Positions 1 through 9,798 of a stretch of 64,000 nucleotides of DNA are shown piece by piece (the stretch's first letter is position 1; the number at the start of each line of letters is the position of its first letter). The DNA is from Neocallimastix lanati (nom. inval.) (taxonomy: Eukaryota > Neocallimastigomycota > Neocallimastigomycetes > Neocallimastigales > Neocallimastigaceae), in the NCBI GenBank assembly GCA_016946835.1, contig JACVTC010000018.1, positions 715,501 to 779,500 on the forward strand. The letters are read 5' to 3'. A program made the translations under genes and the position numbers. The notes below the pieces were generated by a model. It made no database searches, was not told where the DNA came from, and saw only the letters and a list, made by a program, of their open reading frames with translations.

Positions 1-1359
1 TTGGGATCTGTTGATTTTCTTGAAGCTCTGCTAACAGCAAAAAGAATATCAGGACGGGTACAGATAGCTAAATATAGTAAACTTCCTATTGCACTTCGGT
101 ATTTTGTTTCATTGAATTTTTTGGTTCTTAGATTTGGATTTACTAATGGCATAAGATTTTTTACTGGTGTTAAGTTGTTAATATCGAATTTATTTAAAAT
201 GTCATTTATATATCTACCTTGATGTAAAATGTAACCATTTAAAGTTTTGGTAAATTTTATTCCAATTACAAATTCAACATCCCCAATATCCTTTATATTG
301 AACTTCTTTTGAATAGATTGTTTTACTTTATTTATTTCTTGATTTGTTCCTGCAATGAGAATGTCATCAACGTATACTGAGAGAATACAAACTATTTCCT
401 TCCCATTGTTTAATTTAATATAAACACATGGCTCACTTTTTATTCTATTGAAACCTATTTTTATCAATTCTTCATTGAGTTTATCATTCCATTCTTTACC
501 AGCTTGTTTTAAGCCGTAAAGAGCTTTGTGAAGTTCCCAAAAAGATTTTCCGTAAGATGGATGACCCTCTGGTGCTTTCATGTATATATGCTCATTTAAT
601 GGTGCATTTAAATAAGCTGAATTGATGTCTATTTGAACAATATTGAAATTTTTCTGAACCGCGATAACTGTAATGATTCGAACTGTATCCTGTTTTAGTG
701 TTGGTGCAAATGTTTCTTTGTAGTCGATACCGTACTGTTGAGTGTATCCTTTTGCAACTAATCTTGCCTTTCTTTTAATAACATTTCCGTTTGCATCTCT
801 TTTATACTTAAATACCCATCGTGATGATATTACGTTGGATCCTGATGGTACTGTTTTAACAATTTTATAAACATCAAGATTTTTCATGATTTCTAATTCT
901 TTATTGATTGCGTTTAGCCATTCTATTTTATCTTTAAATTTGAATATATCCTTGAAGTTATATGGTTCAATTAATGTATTTTCATTAATTTTCATGTCTG
1001 ATTCATCTGTGTTGTTTATTTTTTTTCTTTTATTTGAATTAATTGTAAAATTGTTTAAATTCCTTTTTGAATTTTTAGGATGTTGATAGTTTTGATTTTT
1101 CTCTTTATTTGTGTTATATTTATTATTAATGTTGTTAATTTCTTGTTGGTTTTCTGTTGATATTTTGTTGTTATCATTTTCAGTCGTATTTTTAATTTCA
1201 TTATTAATATTGATTGAATTATTATTGAAATTGTGATCATTTGAATTTAACAATTCCTGATTGAAAGTATTGTTACTATTATTGATTGAATTATTGTCAA
1301 TAGTATTGCTGTTATTTTCATTATTATTATTTTGATTACTGTTATTAATGATAATTTTT
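1..1359 (-). CDS. copia pol: reverse transcriptase part (element A, partial)
   Basis: The frame stays open from about 1359 to the window edge. It starts with an Asn-rich linker, then shows the copia reverse transcriptase signatures: SRWVFKYKRD, RLVAKGYTQQ, the QIDINSAYLN block, LYGLKQAGKEWN, the catalytic YVDDI (minus strand, near 365-380) and RSAIGSLLYLAICTRPDILF. It breaks off where RNase H would begin. The enzyme copies element RNA into DNA in a cytoplasmic virus-like particle. It joins the integrase frame through a T8 run at 1355-1362 that shifts the frame. Few mutations are visible, which suggests a young insertion. Confidence 0.85.
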
Positions 1360-2820
1360 TTTATTATTATTTTGATAATTGGGATAATATTTACGACTAA
1401 TTCTTTTTGTTTTAGAAGATTTATTTTTGGATTGATTTTTAATATTTTTATTCTGGTTAATATTTCTATTCTGGTTAAAATTTGTTGTAGCATTTCTTTC
1501 ATTGATAATATCAGTTATTTTATTATTATAATCATCAATTTCATTACGGTATCTAAGTCGGTTTAGACAGTTGCTCTCCCTGAATTTGTTATTGGAATGA
1601 ATACGATTTAAAAAGGAATTTCCTGGTTCATTTTCCATAAATTCTACAGTGCGAGATTGGATGATTTTATTATTGATAACATCAAGAATTTTGTAAGTGG
1701 AAGGATGATCGCAATATCCAAGAAAAATACCAGGATGTGAATTATTGTCAAATTTTGATCTTAGTTCCTTTGGCACAAAGAAATAGACTCTACATCCGAA
1801 TACTCTAAATGTATTGTAATCTACAGGTTTATTATAAAATACTTCAAATGGAATTTTGTTTTGAATGCCTTGATGGGGAAGTCGATTATGAATATAGTTT
1901 GCAGTATCAACAGCAAACTCCCAAAAATCATGACTGAGTTTAGCGTCGTTAAGAAGTGATTTTGAAGAAGCAATGAGTATACCATTAAATCTTTCAGCCC
2001 TTCCATTTTGAGAAGGGTTATAAGGAACTGAAAACTGATGATGGATTCCATTTTCTTCACAGAAAATTTGAAATTTACTATTTTGAAATTCCTTCCCATT
2101 ATCAGACCGAATTGCTTTGATATTTATATTTAATGAATTATAAATTTTATTATACCAAATGATAAATTTGTTAAATACATCATTTTTATTTTCAGTGAAG
2201 ATGACCCATCCATATCTAGAGTAGTCATCTAAAATTGTAAGGAAATACTTATTGTTATTTATTGAAGGATTAACAGGTCCTACAAGATCTAGATGTATTA
2301 ATTCTAAAATTTGTTTAGTCTTATTGGTAGATGGTTTAAATGACTTATTTTTTAATTTGGAATTAATACATACTGGGAATTTTAATTTTAGATTGATATT
2401 ACTTAATTTATTTTTTATTTTAGAAATATCATAATGACCTAGGCGTCTATGCCAAAGGTCTATTACTTGTTGGTTATTTGATTCTGTATAATTGATTTCG
2501 TTATGTTTTGTTGAATTTAAATTTGTTTGGTGTTTGGAAGTGAAAATTTGATATGTATTTTTATCATTAGATAAAGATTTATAAATTCTATTTCCATTAT
2601 TATCATAAATTAATGCTTGTGGGGAGTTGTCATAATTATTGAATATTACTTTATAATTTTGAGAAATTAATTGATTGATTGAAATTAAGTTTCTCTTAAT
2701 ATATCTTGAATAATAAACATTTTTTAAAATGAATTTGTTGTTGTTAATGAATCCTACAAAATCGCCACTAAATTCAGATAATACTTCTTTACCATTCGCT
2801 AGTAAAATTTTTGTTTTACA
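1345..2820 (-). CDS. copia pol: integrase part (element A)
   Basis: This frame is open throughout but contains no early ATG, as expected for a polyprotein segment. It shows the N-terminal zinc-binding pattern (HRRLGHYD... followed by one visible Cys, with VCIN in place of the usual CxxC), the core landmarks LDLVGP, DDYSRYGW, SDNGKEF and the GRAERFN glutamate, then HNRLPHQG and FRVFGCRVYFFVPK. These fit the D,D(35)E integrase of copia elements. The gag-protease frame runs into it at an A7 run (sense strand, 2821-2827) that moves the frame by one. The C-terminal 100 residues are an Asn-rich low-complexity linker ending in a stop at 1345. Confidence 0.82.
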   Translation of the reverse strand, partial: CKTKILLANGKEVLSEFSGDFVGFINNNKFILKNVYYSRYIKRNLISINQLISQNYKVIFNNYDNSPQALIYDNNGNRIYKSLSNDKNTYQIFTSKHQTNLNSTKHNEINYTESNNQQVIDLWHRRLGHYDISKIKNKLSNINLKLKFPVCINSKLKNKSFKPSTNKTKQILELIHLDLVGPVNPSINNNKYFLTILDDYSRYGWVIFTENKNDVFNKFIIWYNKIYNSLNINIKAIRSDNGKEFQNSKFQIFCEENGIHHQFSVPYNPSQNGRAERFNGILIASSKSLLNDAKLSHDFWEFAVDTANYIHNRLPHQGIQNKIPFEVFYNKPVDYNTFRVFGCRVYFFVPKELRSKFDNNSHPGIFLGYCDHPSTYKILDVINNKIIQSRTVEFMENEPGNSFLNRIHSNNKFRESNCLNRLRYRNEIDDYNNKITDIINERNATTNFNQNRNINQNKNIKNQSKNKSSKTKRISRKYYPNYQNNNKKNYH

Positions 2821-4045
2821 TTTTTTTAATGTTAGTAAGAAATTTTATGTCATTAATAGTACTGATTGATGCACCTGAATCTAAAATCCAAACTATGAAG
2901 TTATTATTATGTATATTACTATTTTCGTGATTTTTATTATTTATTCTTTCTAAACAATTAATTTCGATTGCATTGTCAGAGTTATAATCTTTAGAAAAAT
3001 CTTCTAAGTAATCGTCTTTATAGTTGTTGTAATTGCTTATTGAATATAAATGCTTGTTATTAATTTTACTTTTATTATATTTTTTGTTCAATTTTCTTCG
3101 AATTTTCATTGATTTATTTTCATTGTTTTGATTCAAGAGCTTATTTCTTTTATATTTATAACATTCCTTTTTGTAGTGGCCGTATTTTCCACATAAGAAA
3201 CATTTTCCATTTTTTCTTCCTCTTATTTTTAAATGCTTATTATTTTGTTTATTTTTGTTTTCAGTTTGTAAATTAAAAATATTTTTTGCGTTTTCTTCTT
3301 GAAGTTTTCTTTCCTTGATGTTCGAGAAAAGAATATCTGGTATTATTCTTTTTACGTAATTGCAACATTTTATCCATTCATTATTGTACTGGAAAACATT
3401 TATCCACCTTAGATTTTCAGGTAAGGCTCTATTCAGAATCCCTACCTTTACACTATCACTCATGTTTGTATCGATGATTTCCAATTCATCGATCATATTT
3501 TGAAGTGTTGCAAGGAAGATATGTATGTCATCATCTGTGGTAAATTTCAATCTGTTTAATTTATTTCGTAATAGCATTTTTTGATGCTCTTCTCCTAAAG
3601 TAAAGGAATCTTGAAGGAAGTTCCACATTTCGAAGGCGGTCTTACTATGGCTTTTTATTATTTCTTTCGTTTTCTTTCCCAGGCTATTATTAATTATCCA
3701 TTTAACCATGATGTCATTCTTGATATCTGTTTGGGTTGTCCCAATATCGTAAACAAGAGAATTATTAAATTTATCTTTAATGTACTTATCTAAATCTTCT
3801 TTAATATCCTTCTTTCTCAATTTTTTTACTTTTGGTAAACTAACGTATTCATCTAGATTATTGATGATTAAGAGGTCCAATACGTTAGTTTTCCAATCTT
3901 GGAAGTTTTCAACCGTTAATTCGGTAACATGATTGAAATTCTCGGAGTAATTGAAAGAGATTCCTTTAGTGAAGAAATTACTTTCTGATTCGGGAATTTC
4001 GATGATTTGGTTTCTGGAGTTATTTCTTGAATCGTTTCTGCTCAT
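2816..4045 (-). CDS. copia gag-protease (element A), 409 codons
   Basis: The ATG at 4045 opens a gag protein with the family N-terminal pattern (KGISFNYSENFN followed by TELTVENFQDW), also seen in the other copia copies of this window. A CCHC zinc knuckle, C-x2-C-x4-H-x4-C, is at about residues 277-293. A retroviral-type aspartic protease motif, WILDSGAS, is at about residues 386-395. The reading frame stops at 2816 just after a homopolymer, and the homologous protein continues one frame over into integrase. Gag forms the particle shell and binds RNA; the protease processes the polyprotein. The sequence is intact by eye. Confidence 0.88.
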   Translation of the reverse strand: MSRNDSRNNSRNQIIEIPESESNFFTKGISFNYSENFNHVTELTVENFQDWKTNVLDLLIINNLDEYVSLPKVKKLRKKDIKEDLDKYIKDKFNNSLVYDIGTTQTDIKNDIMVKWIINNSLGKKTKEIIKSHSKTAFEMWNFLQDSFTLGEEHQKMLLRNKLNRLKFTTDDDIHIFLATLQNMIDELEIIDTNMSDSVKVGILNRALPENLRWINVFQYNNEWIKCCNYVKRIIPDILFSNIKERKLQEENAKNIFNLQTENKNKQNNKHLKIRGRKNGKCFLCGKYGHYKKECYKYKRNKLLNQNNENKSMKIRRKLNKKYNKSKINNKHLYSISNYNNYKDDYLEDFSKDYNSDNAIEINCLERINNKNHENSNIHNNNFIVWILDSGASISTINDIKFLTNIKKM

Positions 4046-5109
4046 TTTCTATTTTTTATTTTTACCTTCTTGTTTTAATTAAAAGTATTTATGTTTTATT
4101 ATTTTCTTAATTTATTTTTTATTGCTTTTCTTTAATTTGTCTTTTATATATTTTTTATTTCTTTAGTTAGATTTTATTTTATTAAATTAAATAATGTAAA
4201 TTGTAATTAATTTTGATTGGTTCTATTTTTAGTGACAATTTATTATTAATCTATTTATATAGATTTTTTAATGGTTAATATTTAAAAAATTTAATTTAAA
4301 GATATTAATATACATTTTTTTTAATATTGAGGGAGGAATTAGTATAATTTTATTATTACTGAGACCTATCATTTTGATTCTTTTATTAAATAATGTGAGT
4401 GTGATTATGTTACTATTCCTTTTTTAATTAAGAATAAATTATTTTTATTAATGTTTATTACAAAGTATTGTATATATTTATATTACGAACAATAGTATAA
4501 AGAGATTAATTTATTTATATTAAGTGTATTTAAAAATTTTTGCTATTGTTGTGAAAATGAATATATTATTAATTGTTCATATTTAATATATTATTGTAAT
4601 TTCATTTTAATTAAAATCTTTATTTTAATTATTTATTATATAATTGAATTTTTTATTATATTTTTCCCAGCTTATATAGCATAGCTGACATGTTATGTTC
4701 TTTTATCCTCAGCTTATATAGCATAGCTGACATGTTATGTTCTTTTATCCTCAGCTTATATAGCATAGCTGACATGTTATGTTCTTTTATTCTCAGCTTA
4801 TAAAATATAGCTGATATTTTGTTTCATTCTCAGCTTATATTCAATAGCTGATCTTTTATTTCATCCTCAGCTTATGTCTAATAGCTGACCTTTTGTTTAT
4901 TTTCAAATTCAATTATATTGATATTGGACTTCTTTGTACAATTATTTTAAATATTAAAGATTCCACTTTTATTTTAGTTTTATAATTTATAAATATTTAT
5001 ATATATATATATAAATAATTAAAAATTAATATTTAATAATAAATATATAAATTTCAAATTTATTTAATGTTAAATTTTTATTTTAAAAAAAAATACTTAG
5101 CTTTTATAT
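4046..5109 (-). other. 5' leader of copia element A
   Basis: This is untranslated DNA between the gag start and the primer-binding site. It is almost all A/T except for the six-unit hairpin array at 4668-4890. No open frame of note was seen. The length, about 1 kb, is long for a copia leader, but the leaders of elements B and C here are also long and hairpin-bearing. Confidence 0.65.
4668..4890 (-). repeat. tandem hairpin array in element A leader
   Basis: Six units start at 4668, 4710, 4752, 4794, 4831 and 4868, giving spacings of 42, 42, 42, 37 and 37. Each carries CAGCT and AGCTG about ten bases apart, so each can fold as a 5-bp stem with an A/T loop. The first three units are nearly identical; the last three vary mainly in the loop and spacer while keeping the stem. 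Similar units occur in the leader of element B. Confidence 0.85.
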
Positions 5110-5141
5110 GGATTAATCGGTTGAGATTGAGACTCTTAATC
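5110..5141 (-). promoter_or_regulatory. primer-binding site of element A, tRNA-Lys(CUU) half-like
   Basis: The plus strand reads like the D arm plus anticodon arm of a tRNA: AATCGGTTGAG, then GAGACTCTTAATC. The latter is the anticodon stem-loop of tRNA-Lys with anticodon CTT. It ends directly at the TG that begins the LTR (5142), so the complementary element RNA could pair with a tRNA cleaved in its anticodon arm. The same block adjoins the LTR of element B (17593-17623). Confidence 0.7.
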
Positions 5142-5457
5142 TGTCAAAAATATTATGTTAAGAAACACTCAAATAAGTTATAATAAACACAATAATAAAT
5201 ATATATGGATTAGTAGTTTTTAGAAAAATATTTTTTTATAACAGTATAAATTATTTTTATTCTCTTTTTGTATAAGATGTTATTTTTTATAAAATAATAA
5301 TTCCATGATTTTTATACTTTTTATTTTAAATATTAATACAAGTAATTGGTCATTATTTATATTAAAGATAAATTAATTAAATTAATCATTATTTTGACAA
5401 ATACATTAGTAAATAAAGTTTGGCATTACAATAATTAATTTGATAAAAATAGTAACA
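5142..5457 (-). repeat. 5' LTR of copia element A (outer end uncertain)
   Basis: The inner edge is set by the tRNA-like primer site and the TG at 5142-5143. The partner LTR lies outside the window, so the outer edge cannot be checked; AACA at 5454-5457 is one candidate. The sequence is plain A/T. Confidence 0.4.
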
Positions 5458-5668
5458 ATTAAATGAAATCAAATTTAAATAAAAATTCAAATGAGAATTT
5501 TTAATATAACAAATTATTCTAAAATATTAATTAAGAAATAACAAAATTAAATATTATAATACTTTTTTTAAAGCTACTTAAATATTTTATATTATTAAAG
5601 AAATTAAAAAAGTGGTTATAATTAATTTAAAACAATATTAAAATATATAACTTTCAAAAGGACTTAAA
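5458..5668. other. A/T-rich spacer, no gene seen
   Basis: About 200 bases of A/T-rich DNA lie between the element A LTR and the plus-strand gag fragment. It may hold the leader or 5' LTR of that fragment, but no boundary could be recognised. Confidence 0.5.
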
Positions 5669-6157
5669 ATGGCTGTAAGAAGAAGAAATCAAGAACAAGT
5701 TATTAATCTCACCGGAGAAGATATCACCCATAACGGAATAACCTTTAATTATTCGAAAAACTTCAACCAAATTATTAAATTAAATACAAAAAACTATCCC
5801 TGTTGGAGAAGAAAGATTCTATATTTACTTAAATTAAATAAGCTGATTAAATATGTCCTTCATCCAGTTGTAAGGAAGTTATGAAAAGGAGATATAAATG
5901 AAAAATTGACAGATTACTTTAAGGATCAATTTGATAGTTCTTTAGTCTACCAAAAGAACATTAAAAACATTAAAGTAACTAACGACTTCACAGCCAAATG
6001 GATTATTATAAATGGGTTTGGAGAAGAAACTCAAAAATTAATAAATGGAAATGAAAAGACCGCTTTCCAAAATTGCAACATTTTTCGAGAATCATTTAAC
6101 AAAAGCAAGGGAAGAAGAAAAATTGAAATCCAAAACAAAATTGAAACAATGAAGTTT
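5669..6157 (+). pseudogene. truncated copia gag (element D)
   Basis: The ATG at 5669 opens a copy of the copia gag N-terminus (GITFNYSKNFNQ, TKNYPCWRRK, DYFKDQFDSSLVY, TAKWIIINGFGEET). An in-frame TGA at 5882-5884 replaces a codon just after the VRKL block; the homologous proteins read on as KLRKKDI there. The frame then continues to about 6157, where an LTR begins abruptly, so the zinc knuckle and everything downstream are missing. It is a dead fragment oriented opposite to elements A-C. Confidence 0.85.
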
Positions 6158-6335
6158 TGTTAGAAATATAAATATTAAAGATTATAATTATGTTAATTTA
6201 AGGAGTAGTGTTGTGTATGTTAATATATTTTGTGTAAGTTATATGACCAATAATAATAACAAGCCATATAATATAATAATTATAAATATCATAAAAATAT
6301 AAAATATGAATTTATATATTCTTTCACATAGTTGA
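6158..6335 (+). repeat. LTR of a second copia family (copy 1)
   Basis: The block starts TGTTAGAAATATAAATA and continues with AAGGAGTAGTGTTG and AATAATAATAACAAGCC. It matches the minus-strand block at 49290-49447 and the plus-strand block at 55942-56098 by eye. It abuts the broken gag directly, with no polypurine tract, which suggests either a solo LTR inserted into gag or an internal deletion. The right end is approximate. Confidence 0.6.
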
Positions 6336-6373
6336 ACATAATAAAGATACTTTCCATTTTAACATAAATATAT

Positions 6374-6602
6374 TAAATAAAATAAAAATAAAATAAAAAT
6401 AAAATAAAAATAAAATAAATATAAAATAAAAATAAAATAAAATAAAATAAAAATAAAATAAAAATAAAATAAAAATAAAATAAAAATAAAATAAAAATAA
6501 AATAAAAATAAAATAAAAATAAAATAAAAATAAAATAAAAATAAAATAAAAATAAAATAAAAATAAAATAAAAATAAAATAAAAATAAAATAAAAATAAA
6601 AT
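6374..6602. repeat. (AAAATAAAAAT)n microsatellite
   Basis: About 230 bases of an 11-base A/T unit with small irregularities at the left. It reads as an open frame of Tyr/Phe/Leu/Ile on the minus strand only because the unit contains no stop in that frame. Confidence 0.95.
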
Positions 6603-6771
6603 ACAATTAAAAATAAAAAGTCAACTAATATTATAAAGTTGAAAAATACATAGTCAACTTATAATGTTAAGAAGAAAATAATAGAAAAATAAGAGTTTCA
6701 AGTCTCAATATACAAGTGATCCTAATTCCTATGATATTACAAAGAAGTAATACAAAAAAATTAAAAAGAGA

Positions 6772-7210
6772 GCATGTCCTTGGAAATTTTATTGTTGTAG
6801 AAAGTTCTACTACAAATGGTTAATTAGGTCATGATGTACTTGCTTATTCATATATTCAAAACAATGATATTCAACAGTTAAAATTTTAAAATAAAAAGGG
6901 ATAAAAGGTTTCAACTCAAACGCAACTTCCATTTTATTTTAGTAAATAATTTCTGTATTTCCAATGAGGAACCACAATGAAGGTGTTATTGCTTATGCTC
7001 AAGTAATTAATGAAATTATGTCGTTGGTATTGGTTACTATCTATCCAATGGAAATATATTCTTTACTTTGAATGGTAAATATATTCAAAATATATCTGGA
7101 GATGTTTTAAACAAGCAGCGTTTCTTCTCTCATTTAGGTAGTGACGGTGAATGTACTTTAGAATGTAACGGAAACCTGAGTGTTCCAATACTAAAAGGAC
7201 ACTTAGAATA
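6772..7210 (+). pseudogene. SPRY-domain-like gene remnant
   Basis: From 7019 one frame reads VVGIGYYLSNGNIFFTLNGK, which matches the core of SPRY domains (a VVGCG-type strand followed by an IFFTxNG strand). It is followed by FFSHLGSDGECTLECN, in the place where SPRY domains have their last strands. Upstream the similarity is scattered over frames with several stops, so this is a decayed copy. SPRY domains are protein-interaction modules. The upstream limits are guesses. The base composition is more balanced than the surroundings, consistent with former coding DNA. Confidence 0.45.
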
Positions 7211-7318
7211 GGCAAACCAAACACAAGAATTAGTAAATACAAGATATTAATATTGGAGCACTTGATTCCTTTGTTAATTAGGAAGGTCGGTGCTGAAATA
7301 TTAGTAATATTGGTTTTG

Positions 7319-7321
7319 TAT

Positions 7322-7356
<35 letters not shown>

Positions 7357-7362
7357 TTAAAT
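7319..7362. repeat. (TTTA)n microsatellite
   Basis: About eleven tandem copies of a four-base unit. Confidence 0.9.
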
Positions 7363-7624
7363 TATTTATTAAAAATTGTTTTATTAGAAAGATGTTTTAT
7401 TACTAATAATAATAAACTACGATAAAAGCACGAAGAGAAATATTTTCAAGTGAAAATTCATATCTATTTATACTTTTTTCGGAAAAACAGTTTTCATGAT
7501 TTTGAAAAATTATAGAATTGTGGAAAATTCGTTTAAAACCGATTTTAGCCACAAAAATAGAAACTAATAAAAAGAAGGAATAAAATAGAATAAAATATAA
7601 TTTTAACTATTAAGAATTTCTATA
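7363..7624. other. A/T-rich spacer before element B, nothing recognised
   Basis: No open frame, repeat or RNA gene was recognised between the microsatellite and the LTR of element B. Confidence 0.5.
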
Positions 7625-7915
7625 TGTTAATAAATACACAATTAAGAGACACACAATATTAAGATAATATTATAATTATGTTTAAGTAAAGATGTTTTAT
7701 ATTCCTTTATTATATATTAATATTTATTATTTTAAATATATAACTAAGTATGTATGAGCGTATATATATTAAGGTTTTTATTGTTGTTTTAAAAAGTAAA
7801 AAAAAATTTTTGAATTATAACTTAAGCACGTTTTATAATATTTCGAGTAATTTATGTATTTATAAAATATTGGATAATCATAGATTAAATTTTATATTAA
7901 AATATATATTTATCA
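7625..7915 (-). repeat. 3' LTR of element B
   Basis: This copy matches 17624-17912 almost base for base, with a handful of substitutions and two one-base length differences. On the element strand it should run TG...CA; the plus-strand TGTTAATAAA at 7625 gives the CA end. The other end is slightly diverged (TATCA here, TAACA in the partner). Confidence 0.85.
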
Positions 7916-8080
7916 TTTACCCTAAAATCTAGCTTCAAAAAAAACTTGATGTAAAGAAAAAAAAAAATTGATGATAGATTTTGAAAATTTATACTACTTT
8001 TAATTTGATTAGGAGAGCTTTCTTAAAAAAAAAATTTATTATATATAAGTAAAAAAAATGATGGCACATTTTACATTATA

Positions 8081-9798
8081 TTATTCAATTTTAGTAAGAA
8101 GGGAAAATCTAAATTTATCCATTAAAGTATTGTTTAAATATTTCGTGAAACCGTCTGCTAAATTTTCTTTAGTGTTTATGTAACTTAATTTAATTAATCT
8201 TTTATTGACAAGGTCTCTAATATGATGATACCGAATATCAATGTGTTTCGACTTGGGATTAATTGACTGATTCTCACTATTATATATTGTTGCTTTATTG
8301 TAGACGAAAATTTTTACATTATTAATTTTTATTCTAAGTTCATTTAATAAATTCTTATACCATAATGAATGCTTTGCGCATTCGCTCAAACTATAATACT
8401 CAGCTTCGGCTGTTGAGGTAGAAACGCAATGTTGCAATTTCGAGAACCAACTGGTTGGCGTTCTTCCCATCATCATCAGGAATCCTGAAGTAGATTTTCT
8501 TGTGATTGAGTCTCCAGCGAAATCTGCGTCGACATAAACCTTAAGGTTAATACCTTTTTCAATTTTTATACCATAGTTTTTTGTGTACATTAAGTATCTG
8601 AATATTTTAAGAACATTATTCCAATCCTCTAAGTTTTAGGGTTATTGGATTTTCTTGCTGCTCTGCTCACAGCAAATAGGATATCAGGTCGGGTACAGAT
8701 AGCAAGATATAATAGGTTCCCAATGGCACTTCGGTATTTCGTTTCATTAAATTTTATGCATTTTAATTTATTATTTTCTACTGGTATTAAATTTTTTGAT
8801 GGTGTAAATTTATTAATTTCATATTTGAATAATATATCGTTAATATATCTTATTTGATGTAAAATATAACCATTTTCGATCTTATTAAATTTAATTCCTA
8901 TAACGAATTCAACATTACCTATATCTTTAATATTAAATTTTCTTTTTATTGAATCTTTTACAATTTTGATTTTATGATCTGTTCCCGCAATTAATATATC
9001 ATCTACGTATACCGACAAAATGCATATTGTTTTATTATTCCTATCTGTTTTAATATAAACACAAGGTTCACTCTTAGCTCTTCTAAAATTTAATTTAAGA
9101 AACTCATTATTCAATTTTTCGTTCCATTCTTTTCCAGCTTGCTTTAAGCCATAAAGGGCTTTTTTAAGCTTCCAAAAACATTTATTGAATGAATGATGAC
9201 CTTCGGGAGATTTCATATATATATATTCTTTTAAATCTTCATTAAGGTATGCAGAGTTAATGTCTATTTGTTCGATATTAAAATTATGCTGAACAGCTAT
9301 TGCTGTGATAATCCTTATTGTATCTTGTTTTAAAGTTGGAGCAAACGTTTCATTGAAATCAATTCCATACTGCTGCGTATAACCTTTCGCAACTAATCTT
9401 GCTTTTCTTTTTATTATATTACCATATGAGTCTCTTTTATATTTAAATACCCAACGTGATGATATAACGTTAGATCCTTCTGGAACTGAATTTACAATCT
9501 GAAAATCATTTAGCTTTTCCATATTTTTTAATTCTTCATTTACGGCTTCCATCCATTGCTCTTTATCTTTAAGGTTAAATATATCTTTAAAGTTATATGG
9601 TTCTCTGAATATATTGTTTTCTTCATTTAATTTTGATATATTCTTTTCATTATATTTTATTCTTTTGCTTGATGCTTTTGCTTCATAATTAATGTTTCTT
9701 TTATTTATATTATTGTTTGTTGTATTGTGTTGATAGTGGGATATTTCAATTTTATTGTTATTAGTATTGTTTAATTTATTTACGTAATTAATTGTACT
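8081..9798 (-). pseudogene. copia pol: RT-RNase H remnant (element B)
   Basis: The reverse transcriptase (8629-9798) shows RWVFKYKRD, QIDINSAYLN, LYGLKQAGKEWN, YVDDILIAG and LYLAICTRPDILF. RNase H (8081-8628) shows VYVDADFAGD, KSTSGFLMMMG, STAEAEYYSLSECAKH, HIDIRYHHI and ENLADGFTKYL. The two are separated by a one-base deletion near 8630: element C reads NPTLEDW here, while B runs into a TAG after NPKT. Upstream, the linker frame is closed by a TAA near 9799. The copy is therefore inactive, although most catalytic residues remain. Confidence 0.88.

Larger units (their letters stand above)
1..5457 (-). mobile_element. Ty1/copia LTR retrotransposon, element A (3' end outside window)
   Basis: Read on the minus strand, this stretch gives in order a 5' LTR (from 5142), a tRNA-like primer site, a leader with a hairpin array, gag-protease, integrase and reverse transcriptase. 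Integrase before reverse transcriptase is the Ty1/copia order. RNase H and the 3' LTR lie beyond position 1. The coding part is well preserved: only two frame changes were seen, both at T homopolymers (1355-1362 and 2821-2827), so they may be sequencing or assembly errors. The high-coordinate end of the LTR is uncertain; 5457 follows an ..AACA ending like those of the other LTRs and is only a guess. Confidence 0.85.

Noticed and set aside
886-1086. 66-codon plus-strand frame and other short plus-strand frames within 1-4 kb
   Set aside because: They are antisense to well-supported copia coding sequence and show no motif.
4668-4890. CRISPR-like array
   Set aside because: Repeat-spacer spacing is similar, but spacers are also repeated, the genome is eukaryotic and the array lies in a retrotransposon leader.
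6373-6606. 77-codon minus-strand open frame rich in Tyr/Phe/Ile
   Set aside because: It is only the translation of an (AAAATAAAAAT)n microsatellite.
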